Shown here in pieces: positions 17,378 through 26,246 of a stretch of 64,000 bases of DNA. The stretch is from Acinetobacter soli. GTDB lineage: Bacteria; Pseudomonadota; Gammaproteobacteria; Pseudomonadales; Moraxellaceae. The notes below the pieces were generated by a model. That model had not been told where the DNA came from and made no database searches. It worked only from the letters and a program-made list of their open reading frames with translations. The stretch covers positions 268,351-332,350 of the forward strand of contig NZ_BBNM01000003.1 in the NCBI RefSeq assembly GCF_000760595.1. The letters are read 5' to 3'. Each line of letters starts with the position of its first letter. Position 1 is the stretch's first letter. Position numbers and translations under genes: made by a program.

Positions 17378-19387
17378 TTAGTCTCCAATACGATTCATAT
17401 TAATATCAAATGTACCATTTCTAGTTTCTTTTGAGTTAAGCTTTTGTGGAGAACTCGCCTCTTTCCATGCACCTCCATTGTGCCCATCAACATCTCTAGA
17501 AATATAACTATTTCCTTTTTTGAATATCACAGCACCATTTCTTGTTCTATAATTTGTTCGTGTATATCCCATCGTTTCAGCAGCTTTCTTTGCTAAACTA
17601 TCTGTCGGATAAACTATTTCTCTTTGTGTTTTATTTTTAGATTCAGTCACATTAAAAATGTGCTGGCCTTTTCGAATAAGTCTAACAGGGGATATAAGTT
17701 GATCTTCTAAAAATGTAAACTGCTCTACTGGTTTATCATCAACTAAAACACATTGTTTTTTATCATTACAGGCGTAAAACTCTTTATATTGATTATTCTC
17801 TACCGCATTCTGCGCAACTTGCCCACTTTGAACTGTAGTTGCGACATCACCCGTTGTAGCGCCCAATGCTGTGCCTGCCAAACCTACAATAGAACTGATC
17901 GTAGATTTCTGCTCTGCTGTGAGGTCTTTGGCCTCTTTTCCATACAGGAAACTCGATAATAATGGTGCCGCTGCCTCTGCTCCTCCTGCTGAAAGTCCCG
18001 CAGTCAACGCATTATTTCCACCAGCCGCGGCAACTGCTGCGCCAAGTACCGTATGCGCTAGAATATGTGCCGCTTCTTGACCACTCGTCAGTTGCCCATT
18101 TGCATTTTTATTCACTTGTGCTTTGAAATATTGTCCTATTTCATAACTGGCTGCTGGGCTGAGTGTCGCGGTTGCTATTCCTAGACCTGAACTTGTCGGA
18201 GCGGATAAGCCTGAGGCCACTGTATCGATCAGCAGGCCTAAGTTTTTGTAATTTTCGCGTTTGGCTTGATATTGTGCTTCTGTAAGCTCACCCTTTTCAT
18301 ATTGTTCTTTGGCTGTATCCGATAAAGTATTAACTTCTTGTTTGGCTGCCTGTCTATTTTCGTCAAACCGCTTCGTCACTGCGATCTGTGTGCCGATCTC
18401 TCTTTGTACCTTGTCCTTGTCAAAGTTATTCGCAATTGCTCCGCTGTTCTCTTTTGCGGTTTCGGTACTGGTTGTGGTGTATATGTCCGCTTTGGATTGC
18501 GCTATGGTTTTGCCTGTCAGTGCCTGCTGGGCAATGCTTTCTGTTATGGTGATATTTTGAGTATTAACACCACTCTTGGTCAAGCTGCTGTCTTTGTCAC
18601 TGTCTAATCCAAAGCCCACTGATTTGTTGACGCTATTGCTTGGTCGTCCTTCTTTATTTTTTCCACTGCCATCCCATCCACCTTTCACATTTACGCCGCC
18701 ACTTACTCCTAGGCCTTTGGCATCGTATTCGGTCTGGTTGTGAATATCCGTATAGGTGAGCGTGCCTGTGCTGAGGCTGTTTTTATTCAAGGTTTCCGCA
18801 AGTGGGTTTGAGGTGATGATCGCGCCTTTTAAATCGGTATTGTTTTTCACATTGATTTGATAGCCGTCATCGCTTGCATATATCCCTGCCTGATCTTGTA
18901 CCGAAGCATAGTTAGCATTGATATTGGTTTTATTCGCACTTCCTGACGCAGCTACTCCTGTTCCAATACCGATCGTAACTTGGCCATCTATGTTTTGTTG
19001 TGTGCTGTTGTAGTTGGCTGTGTTTTGCAGGCTTTCGATATTCAGTTCTTTAGCATCGACTTGTACTCCTTTGCCTTGTACCTGTCCACCAATAATATTG
19101 GTGGTATTACCACTTTGAAGAATAGTCTGGCTGTCTTTGCTTCCTACTTGGCTGGTGAGATAGCTAGTTTCGCTGCCACTACTTTTACCCTTGCCAACAT
19201 TACCTCCTGCCGTCACGCCAGCCGCACCTCCTTGGGGCCCGTAACTTGCTGCGATGCCCACATTCCAGCCTTTACTCTGGTTTTTACTTTCTTCTGTGTG
19301 GTTTGTTGTGCTGCTTGAATATTGACGTTGTTTTGCGCTACGAGCTGTGTGCCTTCTTACCCCAACAAGTCTGAAACAATCCAGCAC
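17378..19387 (-). pseudogene. Orphan cdiA 3' fragment with intact Ntox21-like toxin tip
   Basis: A 669-codon open frame corresponding to about the last fifth of cdiA. It begins in the 'RTEESKNQSKGW' region, runs through the GSKDSQT...NTTNIIGG segment and the PT-VENN region (ending AVENN), and ends in a new C-terminal toxin. The tip has ISRDVDGHNGGAWKEASSP and SKETRNGTFDINMNRIGD, which match the Ntox21-type toxin seen in some CdiA-CTs (an RNase in the studied case). The 5' side is broken: relative to cdiA there is a TAG/TAA and a 1-nt deletion just upstream (about 19300-19345), so the first 35 codons are out of frame. The toxin tip itself is intact and followed by an immunity gene. Confidence 0.75.
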
Positions 19388-19410
19388 ATAAAATGGAATT
19401 AGTTTTAAAA

Positions 19411-20256
19411 TTACTTCCTATCAAACAACTTCCCCCAAAAGCTTTTTGGCTTCCAGTTCGGATCTAAAAAGTCATAATGATAGTCATAGTGATCCAATGG
19501 TTTTACTGGCATTAACTTCATAGGCACTAAAGGATTATCAATTTCAATTTCTAGACCATTGATCCACGCAAGCTTAGTAAACATCACTGGGTGATGCGAC
19601 CAAATATCTCCACTGAACTCTTCAACGAGATGTTGATTCAAATATTTATGTATCTTAGGATGTAAATATTCATAAATTATCTGCTGTGCGGAATTTGCAT
19701 CTTTATTTTGTAACGCCGTATAGAAATCCATTTCCCATATTTCAAAATTTTTAGGCTTTTTAATTTTTTCATGAAAGATTTCTTTCATTTGATTAACCTT
19801 ATTCCAGTCTTGACGTAAAACAGCTTGAAATCTTAAAACATTAAAACGTCCCTCCCTTGGATAGTTAATCGCTTCTATTAACGACTTATGATGATCATTG
19901 TCATTCACTGTGGTCAATGAGCTATAGGTTTTTATTAAATCCACATTATCAGTTAATAATGGAAATATAAAAGCATGTGGTGTCCACATATTCCAACCCC
20001 CAGAGTATTTGCAACTCTCGGCACGTAAAAGACTTGAAACATAAAACCATTGCTTCATGCCTTTTATATTTTCTTTAAAATAGAACTCATACAATCCATA
20101 ATAAATTGAGTCTATCGCCAAAAAGTCATATAGAACACCATTTGGCTTCTGTTCTTTAAAATTAGAACGAATAGCATCTATTCGTCTTGCTATTCTTCCA
20201 TCTGCAACTTTATTGCCATTTTGAACGATGTTTTTTTTATTAATATCTATTATCAT
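19411..20256 (-). CDS. Imm49-like immunity protein, copy B
   Basis: A 281-residue homologue of the immunity protein at 13462-14295. From KQWFYVSSLLRAESCKY onward (about 200 residues) only a handful of positions differ, whereas the first 80 residues (MIIDINKKNIVQNGNK...) are unrelated in detail. Its ATG overlaps the stop of a 20-codon toxin stub as ATGA. The stub ends INLGNNVK, like the tip of the nuclease toxin cognate to copy A. The toxin has been deleted but the immunity gene is open, so protection against a related but distinct nuclease may persist. Imm49 naming is by motif recall. Confidence 0.7.
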   Translation of the reverse strand: MIIDINKKNIVQNGNKVADGRIARRIDAIRSNFKEQKPNGVLYDFLAIDSIYYGLYEFYFKENIKGMKQWFYVSSLLRAESCKYSGGWNMWTPHAFIFPLLTDNVDLIKTYSSLTTVNDNDHHKSLIEAINYPREGRFNVLRFQAVLRQDWNKVNQMKEIFHEKIKKPKNFEIWEMDFYTALQNKDANSAQQIIYEYLHPKIHKYLNQHLVEEFSGDIWSHHPVMFTKLAWINGLEIEIDNPLVPMKLMPVKPLDHYDYHYDFLDPNWKPKSFWGKLFDRK

Positions 20257-20325
20257 TTTACATTATTCCCTAAATTAATTGTTAAAGCATACTCTTTACT
20301 TACAGTAGCTACGACTTCATTAATT
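20253..20325 (-). pseudogene. C-terminal stub of a PD-(D/E)xK-like orphan toxin
   Basis: About 23 codons (INEVVATVSKEYALTINLGNNVK then stop). They align with the last residues of the nuclease toxin at 14292-15210 (VVVGVNEGRAVTINLGNKVIVK). A stop lies directly upstream, so only the tip survives. It is the 5' neighbour and former partner of the Imm49-like copy B. Confidence 0.65.
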
Positions 20326-20328
20326 TAT

Positions 20329-20607
20329 TTATTCAGATAAAAAATTATTTTTCAGCAAAACATATAGTTCATGTTTCAAATTATCAAATTCTTCATTTTC
20401 ATTATATGGTATCTCTCCATTTTTTTGAAGAACAAGATCATTGAGTGACCCCATACCCGCATACCAAGATAGTAAATTATCTCTTACATCAATTGGATTT
20501 AATTGAATTTCTTTTGCTGCTTTTTCAAATATTATTGATTCATCTTTATAATCAAATAATCTCATCAATTCAGCCATTCTCTTTAATATTGCTTGGACAT
20601 TTTTCAT
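20329..20607 (-). CDS. Immunity protein for TNT-like toxin, copy A
   Basis: A 92-residue helical protein with the motif AGMGSLNDLVLQKNGEIP near its centre. A diverged homologue sits at 30739-30972 (GGMGSFNDIFLTKNGVYP), where it also follows a TNT-like toxin end. Both start just after or overlapping the toxin stop (ATGA here), so the toxin/immunity pairing is supported twice. I do not know a family name with certainty. No signal or membrane segment; cytoplasmic inhibitor by inference. Confidence 0.72.
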   Translation of the reverse strand: MKNVQAILKRMAELMRLFDYKDESIIFEKAAKEIQLNPIDVRDNLLSWYAGMGSLNDLVLQKNGEIPYNENEEFDNLKHELYVLLKNNFLSE

Positions 20608-22890
20608 TTTAAACTACTCGACTCAACAACTTTTACATCCTTTATGGTCCAAGGTTTAGGAACGACAATTTGTTGCGTTCCCCCTAAATAAAAATCACGT
20701 TGTGTACCAACATCACCAACATATATTTTAGTACCTGCAGGAATCTTAATTGAATAACTTGTATCTAAAGGAGATTTAGCTCCATTTGGCCATTCAGGTA
20801 GAATTGCCTTATCAATTCTTGTTTGAATAACTGATTTTGGTTTTTCAAGACTAAAGAATTGCCCTAACGGCTGTCCCTCAATACCAGCCCTATATAATAT
20901 AGTATCTTTGTCTAAAGTAATTACAGCATATTTACCACCTGCAAAAGTTTCAGCTAGATTATTTGCCAATGGACCTGAACTAATCGCAGAATATTTCCCT
21001 TCAATTTTACCTAAATTTAGTTTTTCTATTTCTTTTACAAAATCATAATTCTTACTATTTGCTAATTTATCAATCGCAGCACCGCCATATTTTGTAACAA
21101 CCTTTCCTCCAACTATTGCAAGTGCTGCCTCTCCTGCTGTTACTGCTAAATCTATTCCATCTTGCGTCAGTGCTGAATTGCTATCTGTTCTATTCGGGTT
21201 GTATGAATCTAAAACTTTTTTACCTTCGTTAGATTCATAAGTACCTAATACTCCTTTAACTCCATCCACTGCTTGTTTTGCAGATAAACCAGTACCTGCA
21301 CCTGTTACTACTGCCCCAGCACAGGCTATTCCTGTTCCTGGACATGCCAAAGCCAAACTGCCAGTAGCAAGAGCTCCTCCAACTGTTCCTACTGCGCCTA
21401 TCACTGCTTGTCCAGCATTTTTTCCTTTACTCACAATTTTATCGTTATTTGTCCGAAAATCATTTGCTATATCCCAGTCCGAATAGGTAAATAGCCCAGT
21501 TGCTTTTAAAGCATTTTTCTCTTTTGTGTAGGTTTCGCCTAATGCTTCAAATGCTTTTAAACTTTTATAATTCACATCACTTTCTGGAACACCTTCTGAA
21601 CATTTGACTAGTGCGCAAGCCGCTGCCCTTAGTCGGTCCTGCTCTTGTTTGCTTTTCCCTTCTGTTAATTTCTTCAGTACCTTAGCTTCATCAACATGTA
21701 ACTGTCGATTATTTGAATCCACATTGATGGCTGTTGCTGTACTGCCTGTATTTAAACCTGCTGCAACTCCTGCACTTGCAAGGGTCAAACTGGTTACACC
21801 ACTTGCAACAGCTTCCGCTGCTTTTTCACTCATACCCGTATGAGTTAAAGCCTGAGCTACACTGTTTTGGAAATCATTTATTTTAGGTGCTGAAGCTGCA
21901 ACCGTGCCTGTCGTAATCGCACCTTCAAGTGTACCCGTACCTAGTGCTCCCAAGGCGGTATGCATCGCGATACGATATACACCTCCCTCTTTCCATTTCT
22001 CTGCTTCTTCTAAATTACCTTGCGCTTGTAGTTTTAGTACTTGTTGCTGGGCATAATCGGCAACAGCTTTTGGTGCATTTTCACCAAATTTTTGAGTCAC
22101 TGAAACTTGAGTATTAATCTCTTTTAGAACTCTATCTTTATCAAAGTTGTTTTGCAGTGCTCCACTATTCTCACGTGCGGTATCTGTTGTTACAGACGTC
22201 AATATCTCAGATTTAATCTTTCCGGCAGTTTTACCTGTTAAGGCTTGCTGGCCTTGTTCATCTCGAATTGTAATGTTTTGAGTATTCACACCACTCTTGG
22301 TCACACTACTGTCTTTATCACTGTCTAGACCGAACCCAACAGATTTACTTACCCCTACTGTAGTTGAAGCGTGTTGATCAATTTTGTTTGGCGTCGAAAG
22401 TACCGTGTCAGGTTCTTTGTTACCTGCCGTACCACTTTTTCCGGCATTAAAACCACCACCTACAGAAATGCCCTTAGCATCATATTCAGTCACGTTTTGA
22501 ATGTTAGAAGATTTTAAAGTGCCTGTACTGAGGCTGTTTTTATTCAAGGTTTCCGCAAGTGGGTTTGAGGTGATGATCGCGCCTTTTAAATCGGTATTGT
22601 TTTTCACATTGATCTGATAGCCGTCATCGCCTGCATATATCCCTGCCTGATCTTGTACCGAAGCATAGTTAGCATTGATATTGGTTTTATTCGCACTTCC
22701 TGAGGCCGATGCGCCTCCAAAGCCGACCGTAACTTGGCCTTCTATTTTTTGTTGTGTGCTGTTGTAGTTGGCTGTGTTTTGCAGGCTTTCGATATTCAGT
22801 TCTTTAGCATCGACTTGTACGCCTTTGCCTTGCACCTGTCCACCAATGATGTTTGTGGTATTACCACTCTGAATAGTGGTCTGGCTGTCT
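20604..22890 (-). pseudogene. Orphan cdiA 3' fragment with TNT-like toxin tip
   Basis: About 750 codons of a cdiA-type 3' end. Homology to cdiA begins abruptly at about 22890 inside the DSQTTIQSGNTTNIIGG segment and follows it for about 150 codons. It then switches to a second pretoxin type (VYRIAMHTALGALGTGTLEGA, ASGVTSLTLASAGVAAG) without VENN. The tip has LYRAGIEGQPLGQFFSLEKP, then YSIKIPAGTKIYVGDVG and FYLGGTQQIVVPKPW. This order (Y-R, G-x-F-F-S, G-G-T-Q) resembles TNT-type NAD+ glycohydrolase toxins, though this is motif reading only. The toxin tip is uninterrupted; the protein lacks all secretion domains. Its immunity gene overlaps by 4 nt. Confidence 0.72.
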
Positions 22891-22898
22891 TTTTTTAG

Positions 22899-22929
22899 TT
22901 AGTACTCTAATAACTTTTATTGGTACTAA
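22899..22929. repeat. Inverted repeat upstream of kptA
   Basis: TTAGTAC (22899-22905) and GTACTAA (22923-22929) form perfect 7-nt arms 17 nt apart. They lie directly where the neighbouring cdiA homology ends and about 70 nt upstream of kptA. It could be an operator or the scar of the event that inserted the islet; nothing in the sequence decides between them. Confidence 0.5.
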
Positions 22930-22997
22930 ATTACTTTTAATATTCCCATAAGTTAATAAAATTATTAAAATATAAGAAACTCTAATACTCTATACCT

Positions 22998-23546
22998 ATG
23001 AACGAAAAAGCAATTAGCCAATATTTAAGTTTTATTCTAAGACACAAACCAGAAGAAATTGATCTGATATTAGATCGTGAAGGTTGGGCAAATATTGAAG
23101 AATTAATTTCAAAGTCACAACCAATTAAAAATGTGGCTTTAGATGAAGAAATTATTAAGAACATTGTGAATAATAGCGATAAAAAACGCTTCCAAATTTC
23201 TGATGATGGTAAATTTATTCGCGCTGTACAAGGCCATTCAACTGTAAGTGTCGACATCACACTTAAAAAGCTTGTGCCACCAATTTCTCTTTATCATGGT
23301 ACGGCCCAAAGATTTGTAGAGTCCATTAAAGAACAAGGTCTAATCTCTAAAGAGCGTCAATATGTCCATCTAACAGAAAGCAAAAACACTGCCCTATCTG
23401 TGGGAACACGTTATGGTAAACCACATATTTTAGTGATTCGTGCTTTAGAAATGCATAAGAGTGGATTCGAATTTTTCCAAGCTGAAAATGAAGTCTGGTT
23501 AGTTAAACATGTACCGATAGAATTTATTAGTTTTTTAGTAGAATGA
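22998..23546 (+). CDS. kptA: RNA 2'-phosphotransferase KptA/Tpt1
   Basis: A 182-residue enzyme that transfers an internal RNA 2'-phosphate to NAD+, giving ADP-ribose 1'',2''-cyclic phosphate. The N-terminal winged-helix-like part has ISQYLSFILRHKPE and REGWANIEELI. The C-terminal ART-like part has LYHGTAQRFVESI, QYVHLTESKNTALSVG and the late ENEVWLVKHVPIEFI, all standard for Tpt1/KptA. Length is typical for bacteria. It is on the plus strand, opposite to the surrounding CDI array, and is followed by a hairpin. Its presence inside an array of RNA-targeting toxins is notable, but any link with toxin damage is inference; bacterial KptA often has no known substrate. Confidence 0.92.
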   Translation: MNEKAISQYLSFILRHKPEEIDLILDREGWANIEELISKSQPIKNVALDEEIIKNIVNNSDKKRFQISDDGKFIRAVQGHSTVSVDITLKKLVPPISLYHGTAQRFVESIKEQGLISKERQYVHLTESKNTALSVGTRYGKPHILVIRALEMHKSGFEFFQAENEVWLVKHVPIEFISFLVE

Positions 23547-23553
23547 AAATTTT

Positions 23554-23575
23554 GCTTCCACTCATAGGTGGAAGC
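23554..23575 (+). terminator. Hairpin after kptA
   Basis: GCTTCCAC and GTGGAAGC form a perfect 8-bp stem with a 6-nt loop, starting 8 nt after the kptA stop. The following tract (CTTATTC) has few T, so termination on the plus strand may be partial; the minus-strand side (CAAAATTTTC) is likewise weak. Confidence 0.5.
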
Positions 23576-23642
23576 CTTATTCAATAATTAAAAAAATTAA
23601 AATCAGATAAAATAAATTATCTCAATCATATTAATACAATAA

Positions 23643-23780
23643 TTAGATTTCACTAATGATGAATTTTAACCATTCATCAAAATTCTTTTTCTCATAATGA
23701 TTTTCTCTATTTCCAAGGGTGTACAAGAAAACTTTAGGATTACCACATAATCTGTTGTATCAAAACAAGCTGTCCTGTAA
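23643..23780 (-). pseudogene. Remnant of an immunity-type gene (possibly SMI1/KNR4-like)
   Basis: On the minus strand a frame ends at 23643 with NPKVFLYTLGNRENHYEKKNFDEWLKF and FIISEI. This is the kind of C-terminus seen in SMI1/KNR4 (SUKH) immunity proteins (a short strand followed by a final amphipathic helix FDEWLKFI). The frame can be followed for about 45 codons and then dissolves. No start codon or upstream partner is seen. It occupies most of the 394-nt gap between kptA and the DUF4291 gene, on the strand of the CDI array, and suggests the islet landed in a former module. Family assignment is tentative. Confidence 0.4.
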
Positions 23781-23869
23781 CTATCTATAGATCGTGTAAA
23801 TCGACTATTTTTTTAATAAAATTAGTGGGAATTTTTATAATCTGTAATTCGTGTACTTATGTAATACAA

Positions 23870-23909
23870 TTTTCAAAGTTTGAAAAACTATTTAAAAATA
23901 TGTTAGAAT
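23870..23909 (+). promoter_or_regulatory. Candidate promoter with overlapping palindrome for the DUF4291 gene
   Basis: TTTTCAAAGTTTGAAAA (23870-23886) is a perfect 8-nt inverted repeat around a single G. Its right arm overlaps a -35-like TTGAAA (23880-23885), followed 18 nt later by a -10-like TAGAAT (23904-23909). The start codon is 31 nt further on. This arrangement suggests repression at the -35 region; the regulator is unknown. Confidence 0.5.
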
Positions 23910-23939
23910 ATTTATCACTTATATTTTTTAAATTAAAAA

Positions 23940-24512
23940 ATGACTATATCTAATAATCAAATTAGGGCTTACTATACTGATGAAACTATCCGTATATATC
24001 AAGCCTACTCAGATATGATTGCTGACTCTGCTTTAGAAAATGGTACTTTCGTTTCACCGCCGTTCAAAACTGATAGAATGACTTGGATAAAACCTTCTTT
24101 TTTATGGATGATGTACCGCTCAGGTTGGGCTCAAAAAGATGCTAATCAAAAAAGAATATTAGCTATTGATATTAAGATAGAAGGTTTAAAATGGGCTTTG
24201 ATGAATAGCTGTTTGAGTCATAAACCTAAACATTTAGATAACGAAGAATGGAAAATCAATAAGATTAAATATCCTGTTAGAATTCAATGGGATCCTGAAA
24301 GAGATATATTTTTACAATCATTACCCTATAGAACTATTCAAATAGGCTTAAGTGACAAGGCTGTATTAAAATACATAAATGAATGGATTGTTACTATTAA
24401 CGATATTACTAATGATGCTCTCATGATTAAAAATTTAATAGATAAGGATGATATAGAAAAAGCAAAAAAAATGATTCCTGTTGAGAAAATTTTTCCTTAT
24501 TACTTTAATTAA
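23940..24512 (+). CDS. DUF4291 family protein
   Basis: A 190-residue protein matching DUF4291 over its whole length. Hallmarks are IRAYYTDETIRIYQAYS at the N-terminus, then FVSPPFKTDRMTWIKPSFLWMMYRSGWAQK, RVLAID-like ILAIDIKIEG, RIQWDPERD and LPYRTIQIGLS with VLKYINEWIVTI at the end. The strongly conserved R, W, Y and D residues suggest an enzyme, but I know of no established activity. It is on the plus strand next to kptA and opposite to the array, with its own promoter-like region and palindrome. The convergent terminator at 24531-24567 separates it from the next orphan module. Confidence 0.9.
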   Translation: MTISNNQIRAYYTDETIRIYQAYSDMIADSALENGTFVSPPFKTDRMTWIKPSFLWMMYRSGWAQKDANQKRILAIDIKIEGLKWALMNSCLSHKPKHLDNEEWKINKIKYPVRIQWDPERDIFLQSLPYRTIQIGLSDKAVLKYINEWIVTINDITNDALMIKNLIDKDDIEKAKKMIPVEKIFPYYFN

Positions 24513-24530
24513 AAATAATAATTAATAAAT

Positions 24531-24567
24531 TAAAAAACACCCCAATTTCACTATAAAAAATGGGGTG
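24531..24567 (-). terminator. Terminator of the minus-strand orphan module
   Basis: CACCCCA and TGGGGTG pair, with three further A-T pairs after one mismatch. On the minus strand the stem is followed by TTTTTTAATTT. It lies 20 nt after the stop of the immunity gene at 24587, so it can stop transcription coming through modules to the right before it reaches the plus-strand islet. Confidence 0.75.
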
Positions 24568-24586
24568 CTTGAGTAACATTTAAAAA

Positions 24587-24913
24587 TCAATTAAAACCAC
24601 TAAAAATACCGTATACAACTTTACCATTTTTAATTTCTTTTTCAAATTCTGATTGACTTAACATCTGATTTGATAGAGATTTATATTGCTCTTTAATATG
24701 TGATTGCCAACTAGTAACAGGCATCTCGTACACAGGAGATTCAATTTCATCCAAATATATTCCATCATTTTTAAACTGATTCAAAATTTTATTTACAGCT
24801 TCTTCATAGGAGGAAGCGTTAATATAACAATTTACGAAAGCTTTACTCATGGTTAAAGGCATGATTGTTTCAGCTACAGCATGAACTTTGCATAATATTA
24901 TAAAAACTTTCAT
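24587..24913 (-). CDS. Probable immunity protein
   Basis: A 108-residue protein with an AMP-like beta-alpha start (MKVFIILCKVHAVAETIMPL) followed by SYEEAVNKILNQFKNDGIYLDEI and an amphipathic C-terminus. I do not recognise the family. Its ATG overlaps the stop of the preceding orphan toxin by 4 nt (ATGA), so it is the presumed inhibitor of that toxin. A strong terminator follows. Confidence 0.65.
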   Translation of the reverse strand: MKVFIILCKVHAVAETIMPLTMSKAFVNCYINASSYEEAVNKILNQFKNDGIYLDEIESPVYEMPVTSWQSHIKEQYKSLSNQMLSQSEFEKEIKNGKVVYGIFSGFN

Positions 24914-25968
24914 TTTTTAGGTACCTTGTTGGGGTCTAGAGGAATTAAACGTACGCTCTTAGGATCTAAAGCCTCTCTGAACATTTGAATCTGTTCAGGT
25001 GTTCTTAGTCCATATTGATCAATTGCTTTATTAACGTCTACTACAATTGGAGCAGTAGGACTTAATTTAGCTGCATCACTCTTATAATATATGGATGTCT
25101 GTCTAAGCTTTTCTAACAGTTTTTGATCTACATCAACTGCTGTAATAGTAGCTTCACCTTTTCTGTTTATTATTGCAAATTCATGAGCTCTTGATTCATC
25201 ACCAAAATTTAAAAATAAAGCACGCTCATTCCCACTTTTAGTAGTAACAACAGACACTTCACCATCTAAATTAATCCTAGGATTGAATTGACTGTCATCA
25301 ACTCTAAATACTGTTATTTTCTCCTCAGGATTGATTTTACCAAACCACTCTTTTACCGAACCAACTAATTTAGACCAAGCGCCTGAGTCCTTGGCAACTA
25401 CAACGATTGGCTCTAATAATTTTGCTGCTCCCCATGAAGCTGCAGCTGTTGCTACCGCTTCACCTCCTTTTTCTAATATCTCTTCTTGAGTTGCATAACG
25501 CTCACCTTCTCTTAGTGCACATGAAAATCCTGCAACTTTTACACAGACAATAAAATCTCCATCAGCATTAATTTTATAAGTATTATTATCTTTAATAGCC
25601 TGTAACTGATCTTTTGCATATTGACCATTCTGATCTTTTTTAATTTCATCAATTTCATGGGGTAATAACACATTTTCTAGTGCATTATTCTCCACCGCAT
25701 TCTGCGCAACCTGCCCACTTTGTACTTTACTTACGACATCACCCGTCGTAGCACCCAATGCTGTGCCTGCCAAACCGACAATAGAACTGATCGTAGATTT
25801 CTGCTCTGCTGTAAGGTCTTTGGCTTCTTTTCCATACAGGAAACTCGATAATACTGGTGCCGCTGCCTCTGCTCCTCCTGCTGAAAGTCCTGCAGTCAAC
25901 GCATTATTTCCACCCGCTGCGGCAACTGCTGCGCCAAGTACCGTATGCGCTAACTCCTGCACTTGCAA
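24910..25968 (-). CDS. Orphan CdiA-CT with unidentified toxin domain
   Basis: A 352-residue displaced module. Residues 5-90 are the PT-VENN region (HTVLGAAVAAAGGNNALTAG to NAVENN). A linker with a glycine/alanine-rich helix follows (GGEAVATAAASWGAAKLLEP), then a toxin-like C-terminus with ITVFRVDDSQFNPRINLDGE, NERALFLNFGDESRAHEF and SVRLIPLDP. The FRVD and FGDES motifs are reminiscent of ADP-ribosyltransferase-like folds, but I cannot assign it. The visible start is a TTG in a piece of another pretoxin type joined out of frame, so translation from upstream cdiA sequence is impossible. The tip is intact and its immunity gene overlaps by 4 nt. Confidence 0.65.
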   Translation of the reverse strand: MQVQELAHTVLGAAVAAAGGNNALTAGLSAGGAEAAAPVLSSFLYGKEAKDLTAEQKSTISSIVGLAGTALGATTGDVVSKVQSGQVAQNAVENNALENVLLPHEIDEIKKDQNGQYAKDQLQAIKDNNTYKINADGDFIVCVKVAGFSCALREGERYATQEEILEKGGEAVATAAASWGAAKLLEPIVVVAKDSGAWSKLVGSVKEWFGKINPEEKITVFRVDDSQFNPRINLDGEVSVVTTKSGNERALFLNFGDESRAHEFAIINRKGEATITAVDVDQKLLEKLRQTSIYYKSDAAKLSPTAPIVVDVNKAIDQYGLRTPEQIQMFREALDPKSVRLIPLDPNKVPKK

Positions 25969-26100
25969 GGGTCAAACTGGTTACACCACTTGCAACAGCT
26001 TCCGCTGCTTTTTCACTCGTACCCGTATGAGTTAAAGCCTGAGCTACACTGTTTTGGAAATCATTTATTTTAGGTGCTTAAGCTGCGACAGTACCTGTAG
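25950..26100 (-). pseudogene. Fragment of the second pretoxin type fused out of frame
   Basis: Read on the minus strand this is PKINDFQNSVAQALTHTGTSEKAA and ASGVTSLTLASAGV, nearly identical to the pretoxin of the TNT-like module (20604-22890). At about 25950 it joins the HTVLGAAVAA pretoxin of the first type, but the two are in different reading frames, so the junction is not a working hybrid gene. The sequence from 26100 to 26247 holds nothing I recognise. Confidence 0.6.
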
Positions 26101-26246
26101 TATTGAATTATTTATTAACTTGGGTAACTATCAGATCGGGTTTGAGCTGGTACATTTTATGCAAAAAAGCCCTTTCGATATGCAAGTTATTCTTCATAAC
26201 TCTCTAATTTACTATTCAGTAGAGATAAGAGAATCATATATTCCTT

